A program made the translations under genes and the position numbers. The notes below the pieces were generated by a model, which was given only the letters and a program-made list of their open reading frames with translations, was not told where the DNA came from and ran no database searches. Positions 36,753 to 47,760 of a stretch of 64,000 nt of DNA are shown here, one piece after another. The DNA is taken from contig CM023539.1 of NCBI GenBank assembly GCA_013350335.1, positions 11,160,302 to 11,224,301 on the forward strand. Direction: 5' to 3'. Positions within the stretch are counted from its first letter, which is position 1. Each line of letters begins with the position of its first letter. This stretch comes from Chimonanthus salicifolius (taxonomy: Eukaryota; Streptophyta; Magnoliopsida; Laurales; Calycanthaceae).

Positions 36753-39700
36753 GTCTCTCCCGGTTGAAAAGGACTCGTCCTCGAGTCTATAACCATTGAA
36801 GCGGACACCGGAGGATGATATTCAAACAAGTCTTGAACATTGAAGGTCTTCGATATGCCATAACTATCTGGAAGATCGATCACATAGGCATTATCGTTGA
36901 TCTTGCGAAGAACTTTGAAGGGTCCAATCTTCTTTGGATTCAACTTGCTATAAGTACCTGTAGGAATCCTTTCTTTGCGTAGATGCACCATGACCATATC
37001 ACCTTCTGTGTAGACTTTCAATCGTCGACTCTTATCTGCAGCTTTCTTGTATTTCACATTGGCATTCTCTAAATATTGTTTTACCTCTTCATGAATTTGC
37101 GCCATGCGAGTAACCATATTATCTGCTGCTTGACAAGCACCGGGCACTTTAGGCAGCTTTACAAGGTCCACCGGATGAGTTGGGGACCTTCCTATGACAA
37201 CTTCAAAAGGTGATTTACCAGTAGATCTATTCTTTACACTGTTGTATGCAAACTCGGCTTGAGCAAGAGCCAAGTCCCATTGTTTTGGACGATCACTAGA
37301 GAGGCTACGAATAAGATTTCCGAGTGTTCTATTGACAACCTCGGTTTGCCCATCGGTTTGTGGATGACATGTACTGCTAAACTGGAGAGAAGTATCGTAT
37401 CGTGACCATAGGATGCGCCAAAAGTGGCTGAGAAACTTGGTGTCACGATCTGATGTGATGGTCTTTGGAACTCCATGCAAACGAACGACCTCTTTGAAGA
37501 ATAAATGAGCAACATTAGACGCATCTGATGTCTTCTTGCACGCTACGAAGTGAGCCATCTTAGAAAATCTATCCACAATCACAAAAACTGAGTCAAATCC
37601 ACGTTGTGTGCGCTGAAGGCCTAAGATGAAATCCATCGATAGATCCTCCCACGGAGCATTAGGAACTGGCAGTGGAGTGTATAGACCCGTGTTTTGCGCT
37701 TGCCCCTTCGATGCTTGACATGTGTAGCACCTTTGGACGAATTTTGTAACATCACGCTTTAGCTGGGGCCAATAGTAGCGTTCTTCAACCTGAGCAATGC
37801 TTTTATCTTTTCCAAAGTGACCTCCAAGGCCACCCCCATGCAATTCCCGTATGAGGTGCTCTCGAAGTGAACTGCGTGGGATACATAGCTGTGTACCTTT
37901 AAAGAGGAACCCGTCATGGAATTGAAATTCCCCTTTATAAGGCTTTTCTTCATGGAGACACTTCCACTCATTTGCAAAATCTTCATCATCTGCATATAAG
38001 TCTTTAAGAAAATCAAAGCCAATTATCTCACCTCGTGCGATGTTGAGTAGAGCTGTTTTTTGACTTAAAGCATCAGCAACTTTATTTTGTTGTCCGACTT
38101 TATGTTTAAGCGCAAAGGTGAACCCTTGAATGATAGCAATCCATCTGGCATGGTTGCGGTTTGGAGTGGTTGAACCATTTAGGTACTTGAGAGCCTGATG
38201 ATCTGTGTAAAGGATGAACTCTCGCTGTATCAAATAGTGTCTCCAATGCTTCAAAGCTTGAACTACCGCATACATCTCTTGCTCATAGGTAGACCATTTC
38301 TTCTGTGCATCGCTTAGCTTTTCACTGAAATAAGCCACAGGTCTGCCTTTTTGAGATAAAACTGCTCCAATGCCAACTCCAGAGGCATCACAATCGATTT
38401 CGAACAACTTGTCAAAGCTTGGCAAGGCTAAGATAGGAGCAGTGGTGAGTTTCTCCTTAATCAAGTTGAAACTCTTTTCAGCAGCTTCGGTCCATGTGAA
38501 TTGTTTCTTCTTTAGGCATTCAGTGAGTGGAGCGACAACACTGCTGAAATTCTTCACAAATTGTCGATAGAAGGTTGCAAGGCTATGGAAACTCCTAATA
38601 TCACTAACCGTTCGTGGAGTGGGCCACTCACGGATAGCACGGACCTTCTCTTCATCGACTTGTATTCCAGAGGATCCAACAACGTACCCCAGGAAGACAA
38701 ACTTATCTGCAAGAAAAGTACACTTCTTCTTATGAACATATAAACTATTGTCCTTGAGTACCTGGAATACTTCGCGTAGATGCTGTAGGTGATCCTCCTT
38801 TGAACGGCTGTAGATGAGAATGTCGTCGAAGTAGACAACGACAAACTTCCCAATGAAAGGCTTCAATACTTGGTTCATCAGTCGCATGAACGTACTTGGC
38901 GCGTTGGAGAGTCCGAACGGCATCACCATCCATTCATAAAGTCCTTCTTTGGTCTTGAAGGCAGTCTTCCATTCATCTCCGGGCCGGATGCGGATTTGAT
39001 GATACCCGCTTCTGAGATCCAGTTTGGAGAAGACTTTGGCTCCTTCAAGCATATCTAGCATATCATCCAAGCGAGGAATGGGAAACATGTACTTGACAGT
39101 GATTTTGTTGATGGCACGACTGTCAATGCACATTCGCCAACTTTCGTCCTTCTTGGGTGTCAACAATGCTGGAACGGCACATGGGCTCATGCTGGTGCGA
39201 ATCACGCCCTTGTGCAATAAGTCCTCCACTTGGCCCTGTAAGATATCATACTCCTTAGGGCTCATCCTGTAGTGGGGCAGGTGTGGCAAACTGGCTCCAG
39301 GGACAAGATCTATGTGATGCTGGATGTCCTGAGTCGGAGGCAAGACATCTGGAAGTTCATCTGGCATCAAGTCTTGGAACTCGTCCAGAATTGGGGTTAC
39401 CTCTGGTGGGGCCGGTACGGCTACTGAGTCTGGTTCCCGGACGACCAATGCAACGACTTCACCTGTTTCACGTGACTCGCGTTCAATATCGTTGACTAGG
39501 AGAAAAGACTCTTTTTTCTCAGGTGGTGGTGGATGGTGGCCTTTTCCTGACTTGGTGCCAAGGGTGACTGTTACTCCATCTTTACAAAAGGTGAAGATAT
39601 TTGCACGTCCCCAATGGTGGGAATCAACGTCGTACTGCCACGGGCGGCCCAAAATCATGTGGCTGACGTCCATATCAACAACGTCGCAGAGGGCTTCATC

Positions 39701-40708
39701 TTTGTATCTCTTACCAAGGGAGAAGGAGACGAGGCACTGCTTCGTTACTCGAGTATCTTCCACATTCTTGATCCATCCGACCAAGTAGGGAGAGGGATGT
39801 GGTTGGGTCGGCAAGCCCAACTTGTCTACCATCAACTGGGAGATCATATTCTCGCAACTACCGCCATCAATGATAACATCACAGACTTTATCGTTGACGG
39901 TGCATCGAGTCCTGAAGATCTTATGACGTTGTGATGGGAGGTCCTTCCTTGGTGTGCATAGCAATCTGCGAACCACCAAAGAGGATCCTTCATCTCCATA
40001 GTCGACATAGTCTTCTTCATTGTCAACAACATCTTCTTCTTGCCCTTCAACGTACTCATCTTCTTCATCTTGGGCTTCATTAGTGGTAATTGCAACTGGA
40101 TGACGAGTAGGACAATTATTTGAACGGTGTCCTGGCTGACCACAACGAAAACAATTGCCTGCCATAGGTCGGGCGTATGGGTTGTTTCGTCCTGTGTCTT
40201 GGCCAGCGGCAGACCTCGGCGGGGCAACTGGTTGGTTCCATGGTGGAACTTGTCGAGGAGGTACTGTCTGTTGAGAAGTACGCCCTGAGGCTGGTGGTGG
40301 AGTCGAAGAAGTTGATGGAAGGGTGTGCCTAGCCATCTGTGTATTCCTTCCTCCCGAGCGATCATTCTGACTTTCAGCTATTGTGGCTAACTGAACTGCC
40401 TCGCTCAAAGTGTGAACAGGCTGATATCTGAAGCAGTCACGAAGTGAAACGCGAAGACCACCTAAGAATCGTGAGACTTGTTGGGTCTCAGTCTCAGGCA
40501 AGTCGGCTCTGGCAGAAAGGCGATAGAACTCTTCTGCGTAGTCACAAACTGCACGATTACCTTGACGGCAATTCTGATACTGCTCGAAAAGAACTTGTTC
40601 ATAATTAGCGGGAAGGAAGCGAGTCCGCAGCAATTCTCTCATTTGCGTCCATGAATTGATAGGACGCTTCCCCTGTCGCCTTCGGGCGGCTTCTAGCTTT
40701 GCCACCAT
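36731..40708 (-). CDS. gypsy gag-pol polyprotein (CRM-like)
   Basis: A 1,325-residue open frame without stops. Gag runs to about residue 210 with the zinc knuckle CFRCGQPGHRSNNC (186-199). Retropepsin shows IIDGGSCENMIS (279-290) and ILGRPWQYD (352-360). Reverse transcriptase has MPFGLSNAPSTF and YFDD (626-629). RNase H has FEIDCDASG (about 770-777). Integrase has the zinc pair H957/H964 and C994/C997, and catalytic D1026, D1087 and E1123 with 35 residues between the last two. The C-terminal part continues GPFKVLRKINDNAYVIDLP and FNVQDLFEYHPP, then SRTSPFQPGETDA. All catalytic residues are present. The first ATG is not the natural gag start, which lies upstream in another frame (41,103). The protein would make virus-like particles and integrate cDNA. 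Confidence 0.93.
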   Translation of the reverse strand: MVAKLEAARRRQGKRPINSWTQMRELLRTRFLPANYEQVLFEQYQNCRQGNRAVCDYAEEFYRLSARADLPETETQQVSRFLGGLRVSLRDCFRYQPVHTLSEAVQLATIAESQNDRSGGRNTQMARHTLPSTSSTPPPASGRTSQQTVPPRQVPPWNQPVAPPRSAAGQDTGRNNPYARPMAGNCFRCGQPGHRSNNCPTRHPVAITTNEAQDEEDEYVEGQEEDVVDNEEDYVDYGDEGSSLVVRRLLCTPRKDLPSQRHKIFRTRCTVNDKVCDVIIDGGSCENMISQLMVDKLGLPTQPHPSPYLVGWIKNVEDTRVTKQCLVSFSLGKRYKDEALCDVVDMDVSHMILGRPWQYDVDSHHWGRANIFTFCKDGVTVTLGTKSGKGHHPPPPEKKESFLLVNDIERESRETGEVVALVVREPDSVAVPAPPEVTPILDEFQDLMPDELPDVLPPTQDIQHHIDLVPGASLPHLPHYRMSPKEYDILQGQVEDLLHKGVIRTSMSPCAVPALLTPKKDESWRMCIDSRAINKITVKYMFPIPRLDDMLDMLEGAKVFSKLDLRSGYHQIRIRPGDEWKTAFKTKEGLYEWMVMPFGLSNAPSTFMRLMNQVLKPFIGKFVVVYFDDILIYSRSKEDHLQHLREVFQVLKDNSLYVHKKKCTFLADKFVFLGYVVGSSGIQVDEEKVRAIREWPTPRTVSDIRSFHSLATFYRQFVKNFSSVVAPLTECLKKKQFTWTEAAEKSFNLIKEKLTTAPILALPSFDKLFEIDCDASGVGIGAVLSQKGRPVAYFSEKLSDAQKKWSTYEQEMYAVVQALKHWRHYLIQREFILYTDHQALKYLNGSTTPNRNHARWIAIIQGFTFALKHKVGQQNKVADALSQKTALLNIARGEIIGFDFLKDLYADDEDFANEWKCLHEEKPYKGEFQFHDGFLFKGTQLCIPRSSLREHLIRELHGGGLGGHFGKDKSIAQVEERYYWPQLKRDVTKFVQRCYTCQASKGQAQNTGLYTPLPVPNAPWEDLSMDFILGLQRTQRGFDSVFVIVDRFSKMAHFVACKKTSDASNVAHLFFKEVVRLHGVPKTITSDRDTKFLSHFWRILWSRYDTSLQFSSTCHPQTDGQTEVVNRTLGNLIRSLSSDRPKQWDLALAQAEFAYNSVKNRSTGKSPFEVVIGRSPTHPVDLVKLPKVPGACQAADNMVTRMAQIHEEVKQYLENANVKYKKAADKSRRLKVYTEGDMVMVHLRKERIPTGTYSKLNPKKIGPFKVLRKINDNAYVIDLPDSYGISKTFNVQDLFEYHPPVSASMVIDSRTSPFQPGETDAAHHV
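36753..36762 (-). other. short polypurine tract
   Basis: On the minus strand GGGAGAGAC immediately precedes the 3' LTR (TGATGCAGC...), the expected site of plus-strand priming. The tract is short. Confidence 0.6.
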
Positions 40709-41103
40709 GCGGTTGCTCCGGCCTTGAGTTGGCTGGCTACCAGCTTTACTTTCTGTGCCTCATCGATTTCCATGCAATCAAAGAAGAGTTCGACCTCAGA
40801 GAGCCAGTCAAGGAAGCCTTCGACGTGAAGTTGACCGTTGAAAGATGGTAAATCCATCTTTGGACGGTATTTTCGATTATTCTTATTGTCCGGAGGCTCA
40901 CGGTTGTCTTCTGACTCCTCATCGCTAGAGTCATACTCGGGTCGGACTGGGCGTCTCCTACCACGATTGTCACGATCACGTCGATTGTCGCGGTTAAGGA
41001 GTTGTTGCATCATCACTCGCAAATCTTCAATGGAATGTTGAACTGCATTCATCTCAGCCCTGGTGACAGCCTGATTGTCTTCAAGATTGGGAGTGGCAGC
41101 CAT
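40693..41103 (-). CDS. gypsy gag N-terminus, cut by a frame break
   Basis: A 136-residue frame starting MAATPNLEDNQAVTRAEMNA, 44 bases after the 5' LTR. It holds an arginine-rich, acidic linker (RDRDNRGRRRPVR, DSSDEESEDNRE) and the start of the retrotransposon gag domain (FLDWLSEVELFFDCMEI, LKAGATAWWQS). It stops at 40,693-40,695 and overlaps the following frame by 16 bases. The gag domain clearly carries on in the other frame. A programmed shift this early in gag would be unusual, so a single-base mutation is the simpler reading. Confidence 0.9.
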   Translation of the reverse strand: MAATPNLEDNQAVTRAEMNAVQHSIEDLRVMMQQLLNRDNRRDRDNRGRRRPVRPEYDSSDEESEDNREPPDNKNNRKYRPKMDLPSFNGQLHVEGFLDWLSEVELFFDCMEIDEAQKVKLVASQLKAGATAWWQS

Positions 41104-41131
41104 GGAATTTTATTTTATTTTTTTAAATCTA

Positions 41132-41145
41132 GGCTCTGAATACCA
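41132..41145 (-). other. gypsy primer binding site with one extra base
   Basis: The minus strand reads TGGTATTCAGAGCC two bases after the 5' LTR. The usual initiator-tRNA-Met site is TGGTATCAGAGC; here there is an additional T. Confidence 0.75.
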
Positions 41146-41147
41146 CT

Positions 41148-42110
41148 TGACGCAGCGGGGATCGGGTTAACTAAGACTAATGGCTGGGTGAATGGGAATT
41201 GGTAATAGAGTGAGTGCTAACTTAATGAACTTAGGTGGATTGATGGGAAATAAAAGGGCTGAAGGATGTTGATTAAGAAAGGAAGAGAACAAAGGTATTA
41301 AAGGTTAATGAGGATGAAAGACTTTCTGGGTAAAGAATAGGGACGGTGACCTGGGAGAAAGGTAGGAACAGGAACAGTTCTGGGCAGCGGTAGGTTTCTG
41401 AACAGAACCCAAGCAGATGGCAGCAACCAGCTGCAAAGTAAGCTCTCTGATCAGACGGCAACGCAGGTAGAATGGGCTCAGCACTGCTGGGCAGCAATCT
41501 GGAGATCTAGCACAAGGATGGTTGTTTGGGAGGCCCAAACAGCAGTATAGCTTCAAGATCTGAAGCAAAGACGGACGGGAAAGGGAACAGCCAAGCGTTG
41601 GCTGGATACTTCTCGTCCGGCAGGGCAGCCTTCTTGCTAACAGCAGACGAAGACAGAGAGACTCCAAGGGGTTGTCGAACTCCGGCGACGGCGAGAACCC
41701 GTGAAGAAAAATCAAGAACAATCACACAAACAGCAGAGAAGAATCTCAATCTATTTTATTAATCAATCAATTCTATCCCTTACAATCTACAAAAAGGGGT
41801 ATTTATATACATACCCTAAACACAAAAATAGGAAGTAAAATTAAACAAGGAAAGGATAAGAAAATAAAGGAGAATAGAAAGAGGTGCCTGATTTGTCGGG
41901 GTTGTCGGCACCTTCGCCGCTTCCGTCGCCATTGTCGGTGCTGATGCGGTGAAGAAATAAGGGAAGAAGGAAAGAACGGAAGAGATGGGTTAAGAAAGGG
42001 AGGAGAGATGGGTTGGGAAAGGAGTTTTACTCCTTTTAGAATTTTATTCCCCTTTTGACTTGTTTGTTTTAGGCCTCACGTGTGTGTGTCACATGTGATG
42101 TGCTGCATCA
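41148..42110 (-). repeat. gypsy 5' LTR
   Basis: 963 bp, nearly identical to 35,790-36,752. Visible differences include a/g at 41,209, a/g near 41,387, c/t near 41,439 and three near 41,573-41,587. Confidence 0.95.
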
Positions 42111-42146
42111 GGATCCCTCCTTTTTCTATTTTCACCTATTTAAAAT

Positions 42147-42490
42147 GGGTGACCATCGTACAACGGGAATACTTTTTTAGAAGACACGGGTTTTACTGAA
42201 CTTCCCATGTAACCCCCATCTGTCCGTACGGAAAAATTAAAAAAAAATCGAACTTTCAAAATTCGGCCCACTTACCGGATCACTTTTCCGTCTCTCGGTG
42301 CACTGATTTGGACTGAGACCATTTTTTATGTACAGGTGCAGTTATTCGGCGCACTTACCGGATCACTTAATAGACACTCGGTGCACCGATTTGGACTGAG
42401 ACCATTTTTTGTGTGCAGAGCAGTTAAACGATGCACTTACTAAATCACTTTTACACACTTGGTGCACCGACTTGGACTGAGACCAAATTT
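42147..42490 (+). repeat. MULE left terminal inverted repeat
   Basis: The first ~120 bases match the right end inverted (for example TCCGTACGGAAAAATTAA). Then three ~82-bp tandem units follow, each with CTTACYGGATCACTT, the perfect palindrome TCGGTGCACCGA or a variant, and TTGGACTGAGACCA (42,297, 42,379, 42,461). Confidence 0.88.
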
Positions 42491-42940
42491 AAATTTAATA
42501 CCAACCCAACCACCACTTTTTAATTAAAACGATAAGTGGTTCATTTCCCCCTCTTTACCACCGTATTCATACCTCTACCAACCTTTTCTCTCTTTCATTA
42601 AACTTCATTTTTTGCCTTCCTCCATCCTTTCCTCCAACCTCCATTCTCCCTTTCATCCAACCTCTTCTCCCTTTCCTCCAACCTCCATTCTCCAATCATC
42701 ATTCTCTCGCTGCTGCCCGGGCTCTCTACTCTTGAATTGCAGCATTCTCTTCTCCCTATTCGCGGCTGGCGCAAAGCTCCACTCTCTCAATCTCGTGTCT
42801 TCATGCTAAGATAACTCCTTCAAACACATGTTTTTTCATTTTAGAAGTAATACTCACACCTCTACATAAAAAAATAGTTTGTCAATGGAACAATATATCT
42901 CTTATTAATGATCTCCCTCTATTTTTTAGATATCACCACT

Positions 42941-45900
42941 ATGGTTTCTAGTGAGGGACGTCTATCGACTTTTTATGAATCGTCAAGTGGCATGGATTTA
43001 GTTGTAGATGATGAAATACATGTGAATGATCTTTACAATGAAAATGAATTTGTTGAGATCGATTTTTCAAGTCGATAGGATTTGGTAAATTATGTTAAGA
43101 AAGTTGGTATTGCACAAAGATTTGTAGCTACCATTAAGAGGTCAAGTAGTAAGGACAAGAGAATATTTCTTGGTTGTGATAGAGGAGGTACATATCGTAA
43201 CACGCTTAATTTGAAAGATGAAGAATGGAAAAAGAAAGCATCCTCTCGCCGTGTCAATTGTCTGTTTGGAGTGAGAGGGAAACAAATGGAGAATGGGTTA
43301 TGGAAGTTGAGCATACAAAATTTGGAGCACAATCATGAACTATTGAATGTGTTATTAGGTCATCCAAGTACACAGTGTTTTACAGATGATGAGGAAAAGA
43401 AAATTAGAGAAATGAAGAATAGCAATATACAACCTCGTCAAATTTTGTCAACGCTTAGAAAAGGAAATCCGGATATTGGAATAACATCGACTGACTTGTA
43501 CTTTTTTTTGCATACGATTCAAAAAGAGCAACTATGTGGCCGTACTTCAATTCAAGCTTTGATAGAAGATCTACAAAAAGAGGCATTCCATTACTGGCTT
43601 GACCATAACAATGAAGGTCATTTGTCGCAACTTTTCTTTATACATCCATTGTCAGTTACACTTACTAAGAGATATAATAATATTTTTCTGGTGGATTGCA
43701 TATACAAAACCAACATATATCATATGTCATTGGTCAACATCGTTGGTGTGACAAGTTTTAATACTAATTTCTTCCCATGCTTTGTTTTTATAAGAAATGA
43801 GAAATTAGAAGATTATGTATGGGCGTTATAAATATCCAGAAAAAATTTAGAAGTTGATCCTTACTGTCCAGTTATTGTGACTGATAGAGATTTGGCATTA
43901 AAGAATTCGATTGAGACGGTCTTCCCTAATGATGTTCATATTTTATGTATTTGGCACATCAACAAGAATATTCTTGCTCGTACTAAACATCTCTTTGAAA
44001 AGAACGTAGTATGGAATGCATTTATTTCTGATTGGAACTCATTAGTAGCGTCTCCGTTCGAAAGAGCATTCTATGGAGCGTTTGAGATGTTCAAAGAAAA
44101 TTTTCGAGATTTGGATATGGCAGTAAAATATTTAAAAAGCAATTGGATCCCTTACAAAGAACAATTTGTTAATGCATGGGTAGGCAAATGTTTACATTTT
44201 CAAAATCGAGCCACTTCGAGGTTATAAGGTGCTCAAGTTGTGTTAATAAATTATATAGATACACCGACTGGTGAGCTTGATGTTGTTTGAAGAAAGATAT
44301 GTAATGCCATTGAAAATCAATTTAAAGAGTTCAAGGCTCAACTTGAGATTAAAAGAATAAATACTTCTCACACTTGTTGTTGATATGCAAATTTTACATT
44401 TATAAATCTCGCAAGTGCACGAACCATTTAATAATATAGCGATTGAGTACGAGGTCGAACCCAAAGGAAATCCACAAAATATATGCTTAAATTAAATTTG
44501 TACCTTTAAAATATGTAATCTTAAAAAATCTAATTCATGGAATTATATTTTAATTTAGATCTTAGAAAACCAAAGTTGACACCATTATTATCTAACTTAT
44601 AAATTTAACAAGTCGAGAATCAAATCATTCTTCTTTTTTATTAAATTAGTGAAACATGAATAATGACAGTCTCATCTTAATTTAAAATTTTATGTTTTAA
44701 ATTCAAAATATCATAGCTCCCTAGTCAAAGAATTTGAGAGAGAGAGAGTTTGAAAACAAGGAATTAAAGAATTAAAAATTAAATATACAAGATTCACAAT
44801 AAAAACATATATTGAACAATTTTTATATAACAAACATACAAAGTAACTAATGTAACTAAAGATAGTAAATAAATTGACAAATAATGTAAATGATAGAATA
44901 AATAAATGCATAATTTAAAGGTGGTTATGAAATTTTCCTCTCATAGCCCAAAATAAATAGGAGATCTAGATCTGAAATTCACGCTTAGAATTAAAATATC
45001 AATTTACACCATTAAATTAAAATTTATAAACTTTAATCTAATTAGAGTCTAGTTCTTAGATTTAAGACTTATAACCTAAGTCCTTTAATTAAACAAAGAA
45101 TACAAAATTAAAATTAAAAGAGAGCATAAAAAGAAGTCTAAATAATCTGACTTTCTGTGATTCTAAAAGCACATCTCTTATTTATTTCATGGAAGAATTC
45201 AAGTAACCATTCATAAAATTGAGAACAAGAAAACAAAATGAAGATGTAAATTTACAACTCTCATTTGTAAAATCATGTGGGACTTCCTGTCTTCTTGTCT
45301 CCTGATCTTTTCTTCTCAACCTTTGGTCCTTTGAGCTCCAGGTCAATTTCGAATTTTACTGTTGGCTCAGTGCTCTATATATAGGCTCAGGGTTGGAATG
45401 GATGGCTAGAATTTAATCTTGGTTTGAGTGATTGGTGAATTGCATGGATTGGATCTCATGGAATTTGGGTGGGGAGATTAAAAGTTAGAAAGACTATGGT
45501 TGCAAAGAGGCTCACATGAATTTGGGTGTGTAGGGTGGCTTGGAGTGGAGTGGAAGAAAGGAGAGAGAGAATGTAGGAGTTGCTTGTCTTGGGCCAATTT
45601 ACTGTGCGTTTTAGGGTTTATGAGATGCAATGAAATGAATGGATGGGATTAACAGATGAAATGAATGAATGGATGGATGATAGGAAGATGACATGGAGGG
45701 TTGACCTTGTGATATGCGCATGAGGTAGTGGAGAGATTGTGCAAAATCGTGTGGAGGCTTTGTAAATTGGGGATGAGGTGTAGGTGATGTGGCATGGCTT
45801 GGGGTTTACCTAAAATGTATGCATGATGTGGATGGTTGTGAATAAATCTCCTAAATCTAATGGCTTTAATGAGTGATGGTTGATAAAAATGGATGGATGA

Positions 45901-47490
45901 TGAAATGATGTATGGATGGTTATGGTCCTAAAGTTGATCTAGGTGATAGATAGGTTGGATGGCCTAGATCTGATGTCATGATTGTATGGTTTGGATTTGA
46001 TGGGTGGCTCTAAGTTTGACCTAATTTTGATGCATGAGATGAATGGTTAGGATTAAGGGATGAGGATGAGTGGTTAAGATTGCATTGGAGAGAAGATTGA
46101 ATTGTGTGGATTGATAAGGAAATGGACAAGGCTTGGGCGTGTGATTGGGTTATGGACTTGGGTTTTGGATTTATAAATGAGCACATAGGCCTTCAGTGGA
46201 CCCTAGACTTGAGCTTGAGGACTTGAGTCTTTTTTGGACTTTGGAGTGCACATTGGCCTGGCCCACCTGTAATATACGCATGGACTGCATGTGGCTTGGC
46301 CCAATGATAGCATGTGGAGCTTAGCTTGGCCAAATTGAAGTGGATTTTTGGCTCATTAATCTTGAATTTCAGCTGTGCCTCTTGAATTGCAGGTTTTCTT
46401 TTCCAGAATTAAATAATTAACTTCACCACTTTAAAACCTAAAATATTGATTTAATCTAGACTCTCATAGATGGATATAGACTAACCAATTTACATGAAAA
46501 CCCTAAAAGTAGAGTGAAATTAATCATAAAAATTCCAGGTCTTCCGAATTAAGCACCAAACTTGCAATTATCCATTATTTTAAGATTATTTTCCTGAACT
46601 CTCCATTTTTATCTGGAAAAACTAAGAAATTATATTAAATGCACCAATATACATAGAATTGAGTGCTAACTGGTCCAATAATCAGGGTAAAAATGTAATA
46701 TTTTAGTGCTCAACACTTGTAATATTCTTTTCTTTGATGAATTGAATGACAAAATATCACATTTTGCACTGAATGAGCTTTATAAACAATATGCTATGAT
46801 GTGAGATAATTCATTGTCGTGCACTTGTACAGAGGAATTTACAATATCAATGGGCTTACTTTGTGCATACCAAATGAAGACTATAGGGAAGTTACATTTG
46901 GATCAGATCCATTCTCAATGGAGAATCGATTTCACATTGTTGAACGACTTGGATATTGAAATGAATCGGCATAAGGATGGACTAGATGTCTACTTTGATG
47001 ATATCAGGAAGAAATATGGAAAATTGTCTTCATCTGATAAAAAAAGGGCTTAAAAATACACTTGTTTGGTTGCCAGTGATGGAATAGATGTCAGTCATCT
47101 GATTATTCAACATTCTAAAGGACGTTATCCAGGTTCGAAGAACTCAAATTCAATAAGAAGAGATCTTTCTACATTTGAGAATGTGGAGAATGCATCGAAG
47201 GCAAGAAAATGCTCTATATGCAAAAAATGTTGGTCATAATAGTAGAACCTGTCCAAATCAAATTACTCAACATGCATCAACGAGTGTAGATTTGGATGTC
47301 TTTCATGAATCACAAACAACTGGTTTGTCTCAATTATCCCAAGTAAGTGATTGTTAGACTATAAAATTCGTATTTTCCCTACTTAAAACCTAAGTTGATA
47401 AAGACTAACATCTATTCCTTCTTTACACAGGAGGATTTATCTTACAACTTATATGATGATGGTGATATCCTTGATTGGTGGACTAAGTGA
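42941..47490 (+). pseudogene. MULE transposase (mudrA/FAR1-like), broken
   Basis: DDE transposase of the Mutator superfamily. The ATG is at 42,941; a FAR1-type N-terminal DNA-binding part follows (VGIAQRFVATIKRSS...RIFLGCDRGGTY). The MULE catalytic domain has IFLVDCIYKTNIYHMSL (first Asp, about 43,685), VIVTDRDLAL (second Asp, about 43,875) and ILCIWHINKNIL. The SWIM zinc finger reads SLSCTCTEEF...MGLLCAYQM (about 46,814), and the C-terminal zinc knuckle CSICKK..GHNSRTCP lies near 47,211. A clean intron (GTAAGTG at 47,343 to TTTACACAG at 47,430) precedes the last exon, ending DILDWWTK at 47,490. In-frame stops occur at 43,076, 43,829, 44,225, 44,288, 46,802 and 47,051, there is a frame break near 47,230, and a solo LTR sits at 44,378-46,715. 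The stop at 44,225 falls where the third catalytic acid is expected. Confidence 0.88.
44378..46715 (-). mobile_element. long solo LTR, family A copy 2
   Basis: On the minus strand it starts TGTTGAGCACTAAAATA and ends TTTGCATATCAACA. It has a perfect 5-bp TSD, cttgt (44,373-44,377 and 46,716-46,720). It matches 6,888-9,554 along its length, including the promoter CCTATATATAGAGC near 45,380. Its removal rejoins the transposase frame exactly. It is non-coding. Confidence 0.9.
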
Positions 47491-47760
47491 AGATGTATTT
47501 GGACAAAAAGTTGCCATTGATGCATCTTGAAGTGAGATGGATTTCTATATGCATTTGAATTTTGGAAGAACTCTTGGATGTGTGTTACCTCAGAATGTAC
47601 TCTTGATGTGTCTTACTACTTTTGTTTTGAATGTACTCTTGGATGTATACAATTTTAGAAGAACTCACTTACTTTAAGATAGATGTGAATGTGTTAAAAA
47701 TTAAAGCTGTAAAACAGAGGACAGTTCCTGATGTCTCAGTCCAAATCAGTGCACCGAACG

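Larger units (their letters stand above)
35790..42110 (-). mobile_element. CRM-like Ty3/gypsy chromovirus, near-complete
   Basis: A 6.3-kb element with identical-length 963-bp LTRs and a perfect 5-bp TSD, ggatc (35,785-35,789 and 42,111-42,115). It is on the minus strand, so the 5' LTR is at the right. Order: LTR, PBS, gag start, frame break, gag-pol, LTR. Comparing the LTRs by eye gives about eight differences, all transitions, so insertion is recent. The coding end overlaps the 3' LTR and reads SRTSPFQPGETDA, a tail that resembles the CR-type motif of centromeric retrotransposons (CRM). The clade is inferred. Confidence 0.93.

Noticed and set aside
38370..39934. Several plus-strand ORFs of 60-106 residues
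   Set aside because: Antisense shadows of the gypsy polyprotein.
42941..47490. Premature stops as a sign of methylation-driven C-to-T decay
   Set aside because: Every stop codon is one C-to-T change from a sense codon, so the stops alone are no evidence; an alignment with intact copies would be needed.
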